NCBI GenBank assembly: GCA_002358975.1
Contig: DEPX01000188.1
Span: forward strand, 11,229 to 22,021
Direction of reading: 5' to 3'
DNA length: 10,793 nucleotides
Origin: Micrococcaceae bacterium UBA3381
GTDB taxonomy: Bacteria > Actinomycetota > Actinomycetes > Actinomycetales > Micrococcaceae
The notes beneath the pieces were generated by a model, which was given only the letters and a program-made list of their open reading frames with translations, was not told where the DNA came from and ran no database searches. The position numbers were made by a program, and so were the translations under genes. The number at the start of each line of letters is the position of its first letter. Positions within the stretch are counted from its first letter, which is position 1. This document shows positions 1 through 7,164 of this stretch, piece by piece.

Positions 1-954
1 AGCGAGCCATACGGCTGCAGCGGCAAGTACGGCCAGTTGGACACCCACCGGATCGTAGCCCAGGCCGCCGTCATCAATGGGACGAGCAGCCATACCTTGG
101 ATGTAACCACCGGTGATCATATAGCCTGAGGCACCGTTGCCCGCCACCAGGAGCACACCGAAGAAAACGATGACGCCGAATTTTGGGAACAGTTTTGGTG
201 GTTTGACTTCGGGACGGTTGAGATCGCCGCCGGATTTCTTTGCGGCAATTTCATTAAAGACCGGTGACTCCTCAACGGCTGAGCGCACCAGTAGACCGAC
301 TACGACCAGCACGATGGACAACAGGAATGGGACGCGCCAGCCCCAATCATAGAAAGCTTGGCCGGGTGCGATCCAGTTCATCACCGCTAAGACAGCGGAC
401 GCCAGCAGCATGCCGACCGGTACACCAATTTGCGGGAACGCCCCGAAGAAACCGCGGCGTCCAACGGGTGCATACTCAACGGACATCAGAACGGCACCAC
501 CCCATTCTCCACCTGCAGAGAAGCCCTGCAGAATGCGCAAGAACAGCAGCAAAAATGGTGCCCACAGGCCAATTTGGTCGTAGGTGGGCAACAAGCCCAT
601 CGAGGTGGTGGCAATACCCATCAAAATTAAGGTGATGACCAATAGTGGTTTACGGCCAAACCGGTCACCCAGCCGGCCGGCAACAGCGGCGCCCAGCGGA
701 CGAAACAGGAATGACAACCCGATGGTTACCAGCGAGAAAATACGCTGGTATTGTTCACCGGCCGGTGCGAAGAATAGCTGGGCAAACACAATGTTTGCCG
801 CCAGGGCGTAGATGAAAAAGTCGTACCATTCGATGACGGTGCCCACCAGGGTCCCGGCCAAAACGCGACGACGTTCTTTGGAGGTGATCTTGGTGGCTGC
901 GGAGGCCGGATTTACTGCAGACCCGCGCGCGTTCTGTGTGACCTGTGGAGGCAT
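1..954 (-). CDS. MHS-family (metabolite:H+ symporter) MFS transporter, N-terminal part, cut by left edge
   Basis: Inner-membrane secondary transporter of the major facilitator superfamily, metabolite:H+ symporter branch (relatives carry shikimate, alpha-ketoglutarate, proline/betaine or citrate). The visible 318 residues start with a polar tail of about 30 residues. Then comes the MHS hallmark GTVIEWYDFFIYA (residues 38-50), a loop 2-3 MFS motif GRLGDRFGRK (93-102), and the typical LRILQGFSAGGEWGG after TM4. About seven to eight membrane spans are visible; the family usually has about 430-460 residues and 12 spans, so roughly the last 130 residues lie outside the window. The ATG at 954 is chosen because AAAGGTG lies just upstream on the minus strand and the conserved region starts soon after it. 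The gene is on the same strand as the UvrA-like gene but separated from it by 297 bases. Substrate cannot be told from sequence alone. Confidence 0.9.
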   Translation of the reverse strand, partial: MPPQVTQNARGSAVNPASAATKITSKERRRVLAGTLVGTVIEWYDFFIYALAANIVFAQLFFAPAGEQYQRIFSLVTIGLSFLFRPLGAAVAGRLGDRFGRKPLLVITLILMGIATTSMGLLPTYDQIGLWAPFLLLFLRILQGFSAGGEWGGAVLMSVEYAPVGRRGFFGAFPQIGVPVGMLLASAVLAVMNWIAPGQAFYDWGWRVPFLLSIVLVVVGLLVRSAVEESPVFNEIAAKKSGGDLNRPEVKPPKLFPKFGVIVFFGVLLVAGNGASGYMITGGYIQGMAARPIDDGGLGYDPVGVQLAVLAAAAVWLA

Positions 955-1251
955 GGCTGTGTTTCACCTTTCATTGCAACACGTCCACTTTCGTCGTCTT
1001 TTTGTTGCGGCGCAAATCTTTAAATTGGCCCAAAAAATGGGCTAAGTCGTGAACCGGAGCACCGGTGGTTTCTAAAACGTCACAGACAAGCTCGCGCTGC
1101 TTTGGGGGAATTCAAGGCAAGCCACTGAATAATGCTGGCTAATCGGTCACGCTGGTGCCGCTAGTTCGTCACTTAAATACCTAGCACGTCAAACCTTGCC
1201 AAAAATTGGCCTCATCGGGCGTCAGTTACTTACAGCAAAAGTGTGACTAGT
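955..1251. other. Intergenic region, long leader of the MHS transporter
   Basis: This 297-base gap holds no convincing gene. On the minus strand it has a candidate promoter at 1174-1202 (listed separately) and then a leader of about 210 bases with three short inverted repeats: AGCCA/TGGCT near 1122-1142, ACCGG-agca-CCGGT at 1053-1066 and GCCCA-aaaaa-TGGGC at 1028-1042. None is long enough to call a terminator or a known riboswitch. A further small palindrome, GCCAA-aaa-TTGGC at 1198-1210, is about 40 bases past the UvrA-like stop codon and overlaps the promoter -35; it could at most be a weak terminator. Confidence 0.5.
1174..1202 (-). promoter_or_regulatory. Candidate promoter for the MHS transporter
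   Basis: Read on the minus strand, TTGGCA (1202-1197) and TATTTA (1179-1174) are separated by exactly 17 bases, close to the vegetative sigma consensus. Transcription would start near 1167 and leave a leader of about 210 bases before the ATG at 954. This is a pattern match only. Confidence 0.4.
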
Positions 1252-3762
1252 CTAATTTGGATTAGTGACGGCGGCCTCAGGTCTAAGATAACGACCGGTG
1301 ACTGAGTGCGATGTCTGGGCAAGTTGGGCCGGGGTAGTGGCAGCGATGATTTTGCCTCCGGCACGGCCGGCGCCAGGGCCCATATCGATGACATGATCAG
1401 CGCTTGCGATGATGGATTGGTCGTGTTCGACAACGATCACAGTGTGGCCATGCTCAACCAACCGATGCAGCTGGGCATTGAGTCGTGCAACATCTGCCGG
1501 GTGCAGTCCCGCTGAGGGCTCATCGAGTATGTACAGGGTGTGGTTGGTGGTGATGCGCTGCAACTCGGTGGCCAATTTAACCCGCTGTGCCTCGCCGCCG
1601 GAGAGCTCTGTGGCGCGTTGACCCAGTGTGATATAACCCAGACCGATGGCGATCAGTGCCTCAAGAGTGCGCAGCACGGCGTCGTCGTCGGCAAAAACCT
1701 GCTGGGCTTCGGTGACGGATAGCGCCAAAATATCTGCGACGGTATAGCCCTGCCACGTCACCTCAAGTGTTTCGTCATTGAACCGTTGGCCGTGACATCG
1801 TGGACATGTTGCATACGAGCCGGGCAAAAAGATCAGCTCGACTTCAATCTGGCCCAGTCCGGCACACTCGGGACAGCGGCCTTCGGCAACATTAAAGGAG
1901 AATCTGCCAATACCCCAACCCCGGGCCTTGGCTGCGGCGGTTTCGGCGAACAGTCTGCGCACCCGGTCGAAGAGCCCCGTATAGGTGGCAACCACCGATC
2001 GGGGAGTGCGACCAATGGGTCGCTGGGTAATATGCACCAGCCGTTTGATGTGACTTAGCCCGGTGACGGACTCCACCTGGAGACGGTCAGTGTCGTCGGC
2101 GTCGTTGTCATCGGCGATGGTCGTGGCCACATTGTCTTGGACAGTGTTGGCCAACACGTGGGTGACGAGTGTGGATTTGCCGGAACCAGAAACCCCCGTG
2201 ACGGCGGTGAACTGGCCCAGCGGGAATTCGACGTCCTGGTCGATAATGGTGCGCGAGGTAATTCCGGTGAGTTGAAGCGTGCCTGTTGCCGGATGTGCCG
2301 GTGTTTGGGTGAGCATCAGCGGGGCGGATTTGAGGTAGCGCGCCGTGACGGACTCTTCGATATCGGCCAACCCGATTGTGGGGCCCGAATAGATAATACG
2401 TCCACCGTGGACTCCGGCTTGGGGGCCAACGTCAACGACCCAGTCGGTCTCGGCAACCAGCGACATATCGTGTTCGACGAGCAATACCGAATTACCCCCG
2501 GCAATGAATCGTGCAAAGAGCCGGGCGAGCATGTGTTTTTCTGCCGGATGGAGTCCCGCCGATGGTTCATCCAGGACATAGGCTACCCCGAATAGGCCCT
2601 CGCGGAGTTGTGAAGCCAGCCGTAAGCGTTGCAACTCACCGGTGGACAACGTGCCAGCGGACCGCTCCATGGATAAATGCCCCAGGCCCAAGCCGGTGGC
2701 TGCTTCCAGTAGGGCAATGGCCGTGGGCAGCAAGATACGTTCGGCACCAGTTTCTGGGTCGTCATCTGCCGGATCGGCCGCAGCAATGGTGTCCTGGCGG
2801 TCCTGGACTAACTGTAGTAAAGCGTCCAGGCTCAAATGGGTTAGTTCCCAGATAGCCCAGCCCAGATAGCGCACCTGTAACGCTGCGGTATTGAGTCGGT
2901 GGCCGGCACAGGTTGGACACGTCCGGGAGGTAAAGAAACTTAGCGCCCTGGCGCGGTTGGTATCCGATTTGGTGGTGGCAACGGTGCGTCGCAAATACCG
3001 GGACACTGATTCCCAACGACCCTCATAGGGCCCTTGGGTGCGCCATGCCTCACGCACCGGGATCACGGTAATCACCGGGGTCTCGTCGGTAAATAAAATC
3101 CAATCGCGGGTTGACTTATCCAAGTCGCGCCACGCAATGGCCGTATCGACACCAACGGTTTCTAAAATTTCACGAAAATTTTTGCCCAACCAAGCGCCCG
3201 GCCACGCGGCAATCGCACCGTCAAGAATACTACGGCTCGGGTCTGGCACCATGAGCTCTTCGGCAGGCTCAAATTGCTTCCCCACACCCTGACAATCCGG
3301 GCACATTCCTTCGGAAGTATATGGTGAAAAATGCCCTGCCGTCAGCCGGCCACCGGCAATACCGTAGCTATGATTCAAAATTTCTTGGGGATGGTACCCG
3401 GCGCGAGAAAATAGTAGCCGTAACGAATTTGATAAGGCGGTAATAGTGCCAACATCGGAACGGGAACCACCGGCAGAGGTTCGCTGCTCTAGGGCAACCG
3501 TGGGTGGCATCCCATCGACAATCTCCACCTGCGGATCCACCGCAGAACCAATGAGCCGTCGAGCAAATGGTGCCACCGACTCCAAATATTTGCGTTGTGC
3601 TTCGCCATGAATAGTTCCGAAGGCCAAAGACGACTTCCCGGAACCTGAAACACCAGTAAAAGCGACGACGGCGCAGCGCGGAAACGTCACCGAGACATTA
3701 GCTAAATTATGCAGTTTCGCATCCACGACATGCACGAACTGTTCGTCACTGAATCCTGCCAT
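1252..3762 (-). CDS. UvrA-like ABC ATPase lacking the UvrB-binding domain (class II UvrA / DrrC-like)
   Basis: An 836-residue cytoplasmic twin-ABC ATPase of the UvrA family. First half: Walker A GVSGSGKSS (37-45), CPDC (154-157), CPTC (282-285), ABC signature LSTGELQRLRLA (372-383), Walker B AYVLDEPSAGLHP (394-406). Second half: Walker A GVSGSGKST (523-531), zinc module with CPEC (630-633) and CPRC (653-656), signature LSGGEAQRVKLA (720-731), Walker B YILDEPSAGLHP (744-755). Repair UvrA proteins are about 940-970 residues. Here only about 30 residues separate the RLLFSRAG segment (115-122) from CPDC, where repair UvrA has about 150 carrying the UvrB-binding domain and the first CxxC pair. This matches UvrA2/DrrC-type paralogues linked to drug tolerance or self-resistance rather than the canonical excinuclease. 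The ATG at 3762 has an AAAGGCG site 5 bases upstream. It follows the DUF488 gene after 67 bases with no visible terminator, so cotranscription is plausible. Confidence 0.92.
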   Translation of the reverse strand: MAGFSDEQFVHVVDAKLHNLANVSVTFPRCAVVAFTGVSGSGKSSLAFGTIHGEAQRKYLESVAPFARRLIGSAVDPQVEIVDGMPPTVALEQRTSAGGSRSDVGTITALSNSLRLLFSRAGYHPQEILNHSYGIAGGRLTAGHFSPYTSEGMCPDCQGVGKQFEPAEELMVPDPSRSILDGAIAAWPGAWLGKNFREILETVGVDTAIAWRDLDKSTRDWILFTDETPVITVIPVREAWRTQGPYEGRWESVSRYLRRTVATTKSDTNRARALSFFTSRTCPTCAGHRLNTAALQVRYLGWAIWELTHLSLDALLQLVQDRQDTIAAADPADDDPETGAERILLPTAIALLEAATGLGLGHLSMERSAGTLSTGELQRLRLASQLREGLFGVAYVLDEPSAGLHPAEKHMLARLFARFIAGGNSVLLVEHDMSLVAETDWVVDVGPQAGVHGGRIIYSGPTIGLADIEESVTARYLKSAPLMLTQTPAHPATGTLQLTGITSRTIIDQDVEFPLGQFTAVTGVSGSGKSTLVTHVLANTVQDNVATTIADDNDADDTDRLQVESVTGLSHIKRLVHITQRPIGRTPRSVVATYTGLFDRVRRLFAETAAAKARGWGIGRFSFNVAEGRCPECAGLGQIEVELIFLPGSYATCPRCHGQRFNDETLEVTWQGYTVADILALSVTEAQQVFADDDAVLRTLEALIAIGLGYITLGQRATELSGGEAQRVKLATELQRITTNHTLYILDEPSAGLHPADVARLNAQLHRLVEHGHTVIVVEHDQSIIASADHVIDMGPGAGRAGGKIIAATTPAQLAQTSHSVTGRYLRPEAAVTNPN

Positions 3763-3829
3763 GTACGCCTTTCACAGTACGGGTGGTCCAAACGGTACAG
3801 CTACCGGTGCTGACCTTGAAGCGACACAA

Positions 3830-4372
3830 TTAGTCGTCATCCGGTGGGTAAAGCACCGTCCCATCAGGCTGCGGCACCGCCCCGGCGCTCAGCGTTGCTG
3901 ACATCGACTGGCCCGGGCCCATGATGTGAATAACAGATTGTTCGCCGGCCAGTAGGTAGTCGGCAATAATGCGGCGATGACAGCGCCACCAGACCGCTTC
4001 TGAACACATCACAGCGGTAACCCGGTCGGATCCGGTGTGCAGCAATGCGCCAAATGCCTCATGGAATTCGTTAGACACCGCATGATCGGCATAGTTATGA
4101 AAACTGCGGTTTTGCCACCACGCATTCGTATCAAACGCGATGTCGGGATCCACCGGACGACGACCAGTCAAACCTGGACAACGGCTAAAGCCGATATGCT
4201 TCTGGGATAAGCTATCAGCCAGTTGATCCGCATTAAACTGCGGGTAGCGTTTCGACCCAGGAAGCTTTCTGACATCCACGAGCTCTTCGATGCCGTTGTC
4301 GTCTAATAGTGCCAAAAATTCGTCTGCATCACGATTGGAATGGCCAACCGTAAAAAACGTTGCAGCGGGCAT
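3830..4372 (-). CDS. DUF488 domain protein
   Basis: A 180-residue soluble protein spanning one DUF488 domain. The family marks are clear: FFTVGHSNR near the start (6-14), VDVRKLPGSKRYPQF (32-46), GFSRCPGLTGRR (61-72) and MCSEAVWWRCHRR (122-134), whose Cys123 and Cys131-His132-Arg133 match the conserved C...CHR of the family. No membrane segment or signal peptide is seen. The biochemical role of DUF488 is not established. The ATG at 4372 lies only 5 bases after the stop codon of the DUF2945 gene, so the two are almost certainly cotranscribed; its own ribosome site is weak (GGGTCG region), consistent with translational coupling. The C-terminus ends in an acidic PPDDD tail. Confidence 0.88.
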   Translation of the reverse strand: MPAATFFTVGHSNRDADEFLALLDDNGIEELVDVRKLPGSKRYPQFNADQLADSLSQKHIGFSRCPGLTGRRPVDPDIAFDTNAWWQNRSFHNYADHAVSNEFHEAFGALLHTGSDRVTAVMCSEAVWWRCHRRIIADYLLAGEQSVIHIMGPGQSMSATLSAGAVPQPDGTVLYPPDDD

Positions 4373-4377
4373 GACCG

Positions 4378-4590
4378 TTAGTCGACCCGGCGAAGCGCAC
4401 TGCCCTTATGCGCGGCAATGTGATCGGTTTTATCACTGCGAATTTCGTATTGCGGTTCATCGGATGATGCTCGGTGTGTGTAACCTTTGTAATCGAAATC
4501 TGCGGTATGCACCTTGATGATGTGCCCAGAGACTCGGCCCGCTTCAGAATTCCACGAGACATGGTCTCCAACAGAGAATTGTTCAGCCAT
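4378..4590 (-). CDS. DUF2945 (HVA1-type Tudor-like) small protein
   Basis: A 70-residue protein made of one DUF2945 domain, also annotated as hypervirulence-associated TUDOR-like domain. Family pattern seen: FSVGDHVSWNSEAGRVSGHI (5-24), KVHTADFDYKGYTHRAS (26-42), PQYEIRSDKTDHIAAHKG (46-63), ending SALRRVD. It is a compact beta-rich domain whose molecular function is not known. A GTG nine bases further upstream (4599) is in frame, but the ATG at 4590 is preferred because AGGGG lies 8 bases before it and overlaps the GTG alternative. It is the first gene of the minus-strand group DUF2945-DUF488-UvrA-like, and it starts 71 bases from the divergent ATL gene, so the promoters of both must sit in that short gap. 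Confidence 0.85.
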   Translation of the reverse strand: MAEQFSVGDHVSWNSEAGRVSGHIIKVHTADFDYKGYTHRASSDEPQYEIRSDKTDHIAAHKGSALRRVD

Positions 4591-4661
4591 CTCAAACACC
4601 CCTTGCCCTCGAGTCGGATGGATTAAACTCTAACTGTACGACGACGCAGTGAGGCTGAGCA
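4591..4661. promoter_or_regulatory. Divergent promoter region between DUF2945 and ATL genes
   Basis: Only 71 bases separate the two divergent start codons, so both promoters and any control sites must fit here. An AT-richer core GATTAAACTCTAACTG lies at 4621-4636. I see no convincing -35/-10 pair with proper spacing on either strand, so no exact promoter is called. Confidence 0.45.
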
Positions 4662-4967
4662 ATGGACGAATGCACCCACGAACGAATCCGCCAAACAGTT
4701 GCCCGCGTTCCCAAAGGCTATGTCGCAAGCTATGGTGACATTGCTGACCTTGCGGATGCTTCGACGCCACGCATCGTGGGATGGGTACTAAAAGAAGACG
4801 GTTTCGATCTACCCTGGCACCGCATCGTGCGCGTTGATGGGACACCGCCACCGCATAAACGTCAAGAACAACTCGAACTGTTAGCAGACGAAGGTGTCCA
4901 GTCCGACGGAGTGAAAGTCGATATGCGTCGTTATCGCTGGGAGCCCTCTGACGGGCAAGAAGTTTAA
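4662..4967 (+). CDS. Alkyltransferase-like protein (ATL), MGMT family with Trp in place of catalytic Cys
   Basis: A 101-residue DNA-binding protein of the O6-alkylguanine-DNA alkyltransferase C-terminal fold. Seen features: VPKGYVASYGDIADLA (16-31) with the nucleotide-flipping Tyr24 region, the arginine-finger segment PRIVGWVL (36-43), and the active-site segment LPWHRIV (50-56). In true MGMT/Ogt this reads PCHR; here Trp52 replaces the Cys, so alkyl transfer is not possible. Known ATLs bind O6-alkylguanine and hand the lesion to nucleotide-excision repair. The ATG at 4662 is preceded by a weak TGAGG 7 bases upstream. It is transcribed away from the DUF2945/DUF488/UvrA-like group. It ends 55 bases before the convergent cupin stop. 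Identification is strong; whether it works with the neighbouring UvrA paralogue is inference. Confidence 0.93.
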   Translation: MDECTHERIRQTVARVPKGYVASYGDIADLADASTPRIVGWVLKEDGFDLPWHRIVRVDGTPPPHKRQEQLELLADEGVQSDGVKVDMRRYRWEPSDGQEV

Positions 4968-4975
4968 CGCAACGA

Positions 4976-5018
4976 AGCAGGGCCCGCCCATTCAGCGTGC
5001 AGACCCTGCTCGGCCAGT
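4976..5018 (+). terminator. Possible terminator after ATL, between convergent genes
   Basis: A 7-bp perfect stem AGCAGGG (4976-4982) / CCCTGCT (5004-5010) encloses a 21-base loop and is followed by CGGCCAGTTTTG. It begins 8 bases after the ATL stop codon and ends before the convergent cupin stop. The large loop and short T run make it a weak candidate. Confidence 0.4.
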
Positions 5019-5022
5019 TTTG

Positions 5023-5364
5023 TTAGGCGTCGTCTTCCGGGAACACTGACAGTTTGGTGAACGGGAAATTAAACGTCCACGTGGTGTCAATGTTCTGATC
5101 GAATGCGCCAACGTCGCCTTCGCCCAAATGGACAGTTTCGCCGTCTGGCATCTCAATATCCACTGAGCCTTCAATCACGTAAATAACTTCTGCTCGGGCA
5201 AATGGGTAAGGGGCGACTTTGGGCATCGTATCCTCTGTGGCTCGCCAAAATTGTGCTTTACCATCACGAATCCACGATAATTCCCCGGCAGTTTTTGTGT
5301 GGTCGGCGGGGTGCGGAAATGGTTCAAAGTCGGCTTCAGCCAGTCGGCCAATGTCGTAGTTCAT
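5023..5364 (-). CDS. Single-domain cupin protein (DUF861/cupin_3 type)
   Basis: A 113-residue small beta-barrel protein. The core WRATEDTMPKVAPYPFARAE (40-59) is followed by VIYVIEGSVDIEMPDGETV (60-78) and LGEGDVGAFD (80-89), the spacing and glycine pattern of the cupin_3/DUF861 group (relatives are described as ureidoglycine aminohydrolase- or EutQ-like). The classical cupin metal ligands HxH are not obvious, so an enzymatic role is uncertain. The start ATG at 5364 has a strong AAAGGAG 5 bases upstream. It is divergent from the APC permease across 247 bases, and cupins of this group often accompany permease/aldehyde-dehydrogenase loci, so a role in the same pathway is plausible but not shown. 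No signal peptide is seen. Confidence 0.8.
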   Translation of the reverse strand: MNYDIGRLAEADFEPFPHPADHTKTAGELSWIRDGKAQFWRATEDTMPKVAPYPFARAEVIYVIEGSVDIEMPDGETVHLGEGDVGAFDQNIDTTWTFNFPFTKLSVFPEDDA

Positions 5365-5424
5365 CTATTCTCCTTTAATCGGAAGACAGCGTTGGTACAG
5401 TTTGATCTTTGTCTAATTAGGGTT

Positions 5425-5492
5425 CCCCATACTTTGACATCAGCGCATACGTGTTGCGATTCGGTGCAGCTTTGCTTGCCCCATACTTAGTC
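5425..5492. repeat. Pair of CCCCATACTT direct sites 54 bases apart
   Basis: CCCCATACTTTGAC at 5425-5438 and CCCCATACTTAGTC at 5479-5492 share 12 of 14 bases, including ten in a row. The 54-base offset is close to five helical turns, so both would face the same side of the DNA. They could be binding sites of the nearby AraC-family regulator or of another regulator; this is inference from position and repetition. Confidence 0.5.
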
Positions 5493-5500
5493 TTTTGTAT
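5472..5500 (+). promoter_or_regulatory. Candidate promoter for the APC permease
   Basis: TTGCTT (5472-5477) and TTGTAT (5495-5500) are 17 bases apart. The second CCCCATACTT site lies inside the spacer, which would suit control by a protein bound there. The start of transcription would be near 5507. Confidence 0.35.
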
Positions 5501-5599
5501 GCACGGTAGTACCAGGCACGCTGCACCAATGACTGTGCACTAGGAACCAATGCAACACCTTGTGTAGTGGGCCACACTGGAGATATTCGTCACACTTTT

Positions 5600-5606
5600 G
5601 AGGAGG
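5600..5606 (+). promoter_or_regulatory. Shine-Dalgarno site deciding the permease start
   Basis: GAGGAGG, a near-perfect match to the anti-SD sequence, sits 5 bases before GTG 5612. The alternative ATG at 5567 has no comparable site. Confidence 0.8.
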
Positions 5607-5611
5607 CCCCA

Positions 5612-7129
5612 GTGGAAAGTACACGTTTAGACCGGCGACGCATTTCAACTGCGTCGTTAGTTTTTATTATTATTGCCGCGTCTGCGCCATTGACCGTGTT
5701 GGCTGGTGGGATTCCTACAAACTATGCGGTTGCCGGGTTGCTGGGTGTCCCGCAAACCTACATCGTGCTCGGATTGCTGTTGGTATTATTCGCCGTCGGG
5801 TACACCGCAATGAGTCGACAGATCCAAAACGCTGGGGCATTTTATGCATACGTCACCGAAGGGCTGGGTAACCGCCAAGGTATTGCTGCAGCGATCCTAG
5901 CCCTGGTCTCCTACAACATGATGCAAATTGGCCTATACGGTCTCTTTGGCTTCGCTGCCTCGAACCTCATCATGGATTTCACCGGCATCGATCTGCCCTG
6001 GTGGCTGACGGCACTGGCCGGATGGTCAATCGTGGCACTATTAGGTGTGCGTTCCATTGACGTATCTGCCAAAGTCCTGGGTGTGGTTGTGGCATTGGAA
6101 TTCCTTGTCGTCATCGTCGTTGATGTAATGGCGTTAGGGATTGCCCCGGAAGGTGTTTCGGCTGCAGCATTGCAGACCGATGAATTCTTTGTTCCCGGTA
6201 TCGGCGTTCTGTTTGCCTTCGGCGTCGCCGCGTTTATGGGCTTTGAATCTGGCGCCATTTATTCAGAAGAGGTGGTCGACCCTCGTCGCACCGTATCCCG
6301 GGCAACCTATATTGCACTGATTTTGATTGCCTTGTTCTACGCCTTTTCGGCTTGGGCAATGACCGTTGGTGTTGGCCCAAGCAGCATCATCGAAGAATCC
6401 CAAGTATACGGTCCGGATCTGATCTTCAACTGGTTGGCACAGCGTTCACCAGCCCTGGGCCATTTCGCCAACCTACTGTTTGTTACCAGCCTGTTGGCGG
6501 TGCTGTTGGCCTTCCATAACGCCACTGCTCGGTATTTCTTCGCCCTTGGACGCGCGACCGTTCTACCGGCAGCACTGGGGAAGACCTCACATAACGGTGC
6601 GCCCAAAAACGGGTCGATGCTGCAATCAGTATTGGCACTGGTAGTGGTGATTGGTTTTGCCATTGCCGGCTTCAATCACGAACTTGGTGATCTGTTCCCG
6701 GTTATTACGTTATTCACCTGGCTGACCAATGCCGCAGCATTCGGTTTGGTCTTCTTATTTGCGGTGACCTCCGTGGCAATCATTGGCTGGTTTATCCGCA
6801 ACCCACAAGGCCGTAACGTGTGGGTACGTATCATTGCCCCGGGTATTGCTACCGTTGGACTGACCGCAGTATTTGTGATGATTCTGCTCAATTTCGATTT
6901 GATGATCGAAGCGGAGAAGAACTCGGCCCTGATTTATATCATGCCCGGCATAATTATCGGTTCCGGCATCGTGGGTCTCATCTGGGGGCAAATCATACAA
7001 ACGCGCAGACCGTCCAGCTTTGCGGAAATGCGCGATCAGGACCAATTTACCCAGACCCAAGAAATCGCCATCGCACAGGGCAATCTCGATGAGCACGGCG
7101 ATGTTCTTACCGAAGACACCAAATCATAA
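5612..7129 (+). CDS. APC-family amino acid/amine permease
   Basis: A 505-residue integral membrane transporter of the amino acid-polyamine-organocation family, with about 12 hydrophobic spans. TM1 carries the unwound-helix segment ASAPLTVLAGGIPTNYAVAG (23-42), TM2-3 has NAGAFYAYV (73-81), and the loop after TM6 has GFESGAIYSEEVVDPRRTV (210-228), matching the APC pattern GFE...EE..NPRR. The C-terminal 40 or so residues are polar and acidic. An in-frame ATG exists at 5567, but I choose GTG at 5612: GAGGAGG (5600-5606) lies 5 bases before it, and the first membrane span begins about 12 residues later. Likely role: proton- or sodium-coupled uptake of an amino acid or amine. Its neighbours (amine oxidase remnant, FeaR-like regulator, aldehyde dehydrogenase) favour an amine, but the substrate is not determined. 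Confidence 0.92.
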   Translation: MESTRLDRRRISTASLVFIIIAASAPLTVLAGGIPTNYAVAGLLGVPQTYIVLGLLLVLFAVGYTAMSRQIQNAGAFYAYVTEGLGNRQGIAAAILALVSYNMMQIGLYGLFGFAASNLIMDFTGIDLPWWLTALAGWSIVALLGVRSIDVSAKVLGVVVALEFLVVIVVDVMALGIAPEGVSAAALQTDEFFVPGIGVLFAFGVAAFMGFESGAIYSEEVVDPRRTVSRATYIALILIALFYAFSAWAMTVGVGPSSIIEESQVYGPDLIFNWLAQRSPALGHFANLLFVTSLLAVLLAFHNATARYFFALGRATVLPAALGKTSHNGAPKNGSMLQSVLALVVVIGFAIAGFNHELGDLFPVITLFTWLTNAAAFGLVFLFAVTSVAIIGWFIRNPQGRNVWVRIIAPGIATVGLTAVFVMILLNFDLMIEAEKNSALIYIMPGIIIGSGIVGLIWGQIIQTRRPSSFAEMRDQDQFTQTQEIAIAQGNLDEHGDVLTEDTKS

Positions 7130-7164
7130 GTTTTACCCACAGCAATGAAAAGGTAAGCGGTAAG

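Larger units (their letters stand above)
5365..5611. promoter_or_regulatory. Divergent control region between cupin and APC permease
   Basis: This 247-base region carries the promoters of both flanking genes. It has a pair of near-identical direct sites (5425-5438 and 5479-5492, listed separately), a candidate plus-strand promoter at 5472-5500, and an isolated perfect TTGACA at 5434-5439 that lacks a good -10 at normal distance. About 105 bases of leader precede the permease start. No gene is seen in it. Confidence 0.5.

Noticed and set aside
264..635. Plus-strand open frame of 123 codons
   Set aside because: It lies entirely opposite the MHS transporter, whose translation matches its family throughout; the plus-strand product has no recognisable pattern and no ribosome site.
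2137..2595. Plus-strand open frame of 152 codons
   Set aside because: It is antisense to the UvrA-like gene, and its composition is explained by the codon bias of the real minus-strand gene.
1252..3762. Canonical excinuclease subunit UvrA
   Set aside because: At 836 residues it lacks the UvrB-binding region and first zinc CxxC pair, which fits the UvrA2/DrrC class instead.
5567..5611. ATG at 5567 as the permease start
   Set aside because: It has no Shine-Dalgarno site, whereas GTG 5612 has GAGGAGG 5 bases upstream; the extra 15 residues show no family similarity.
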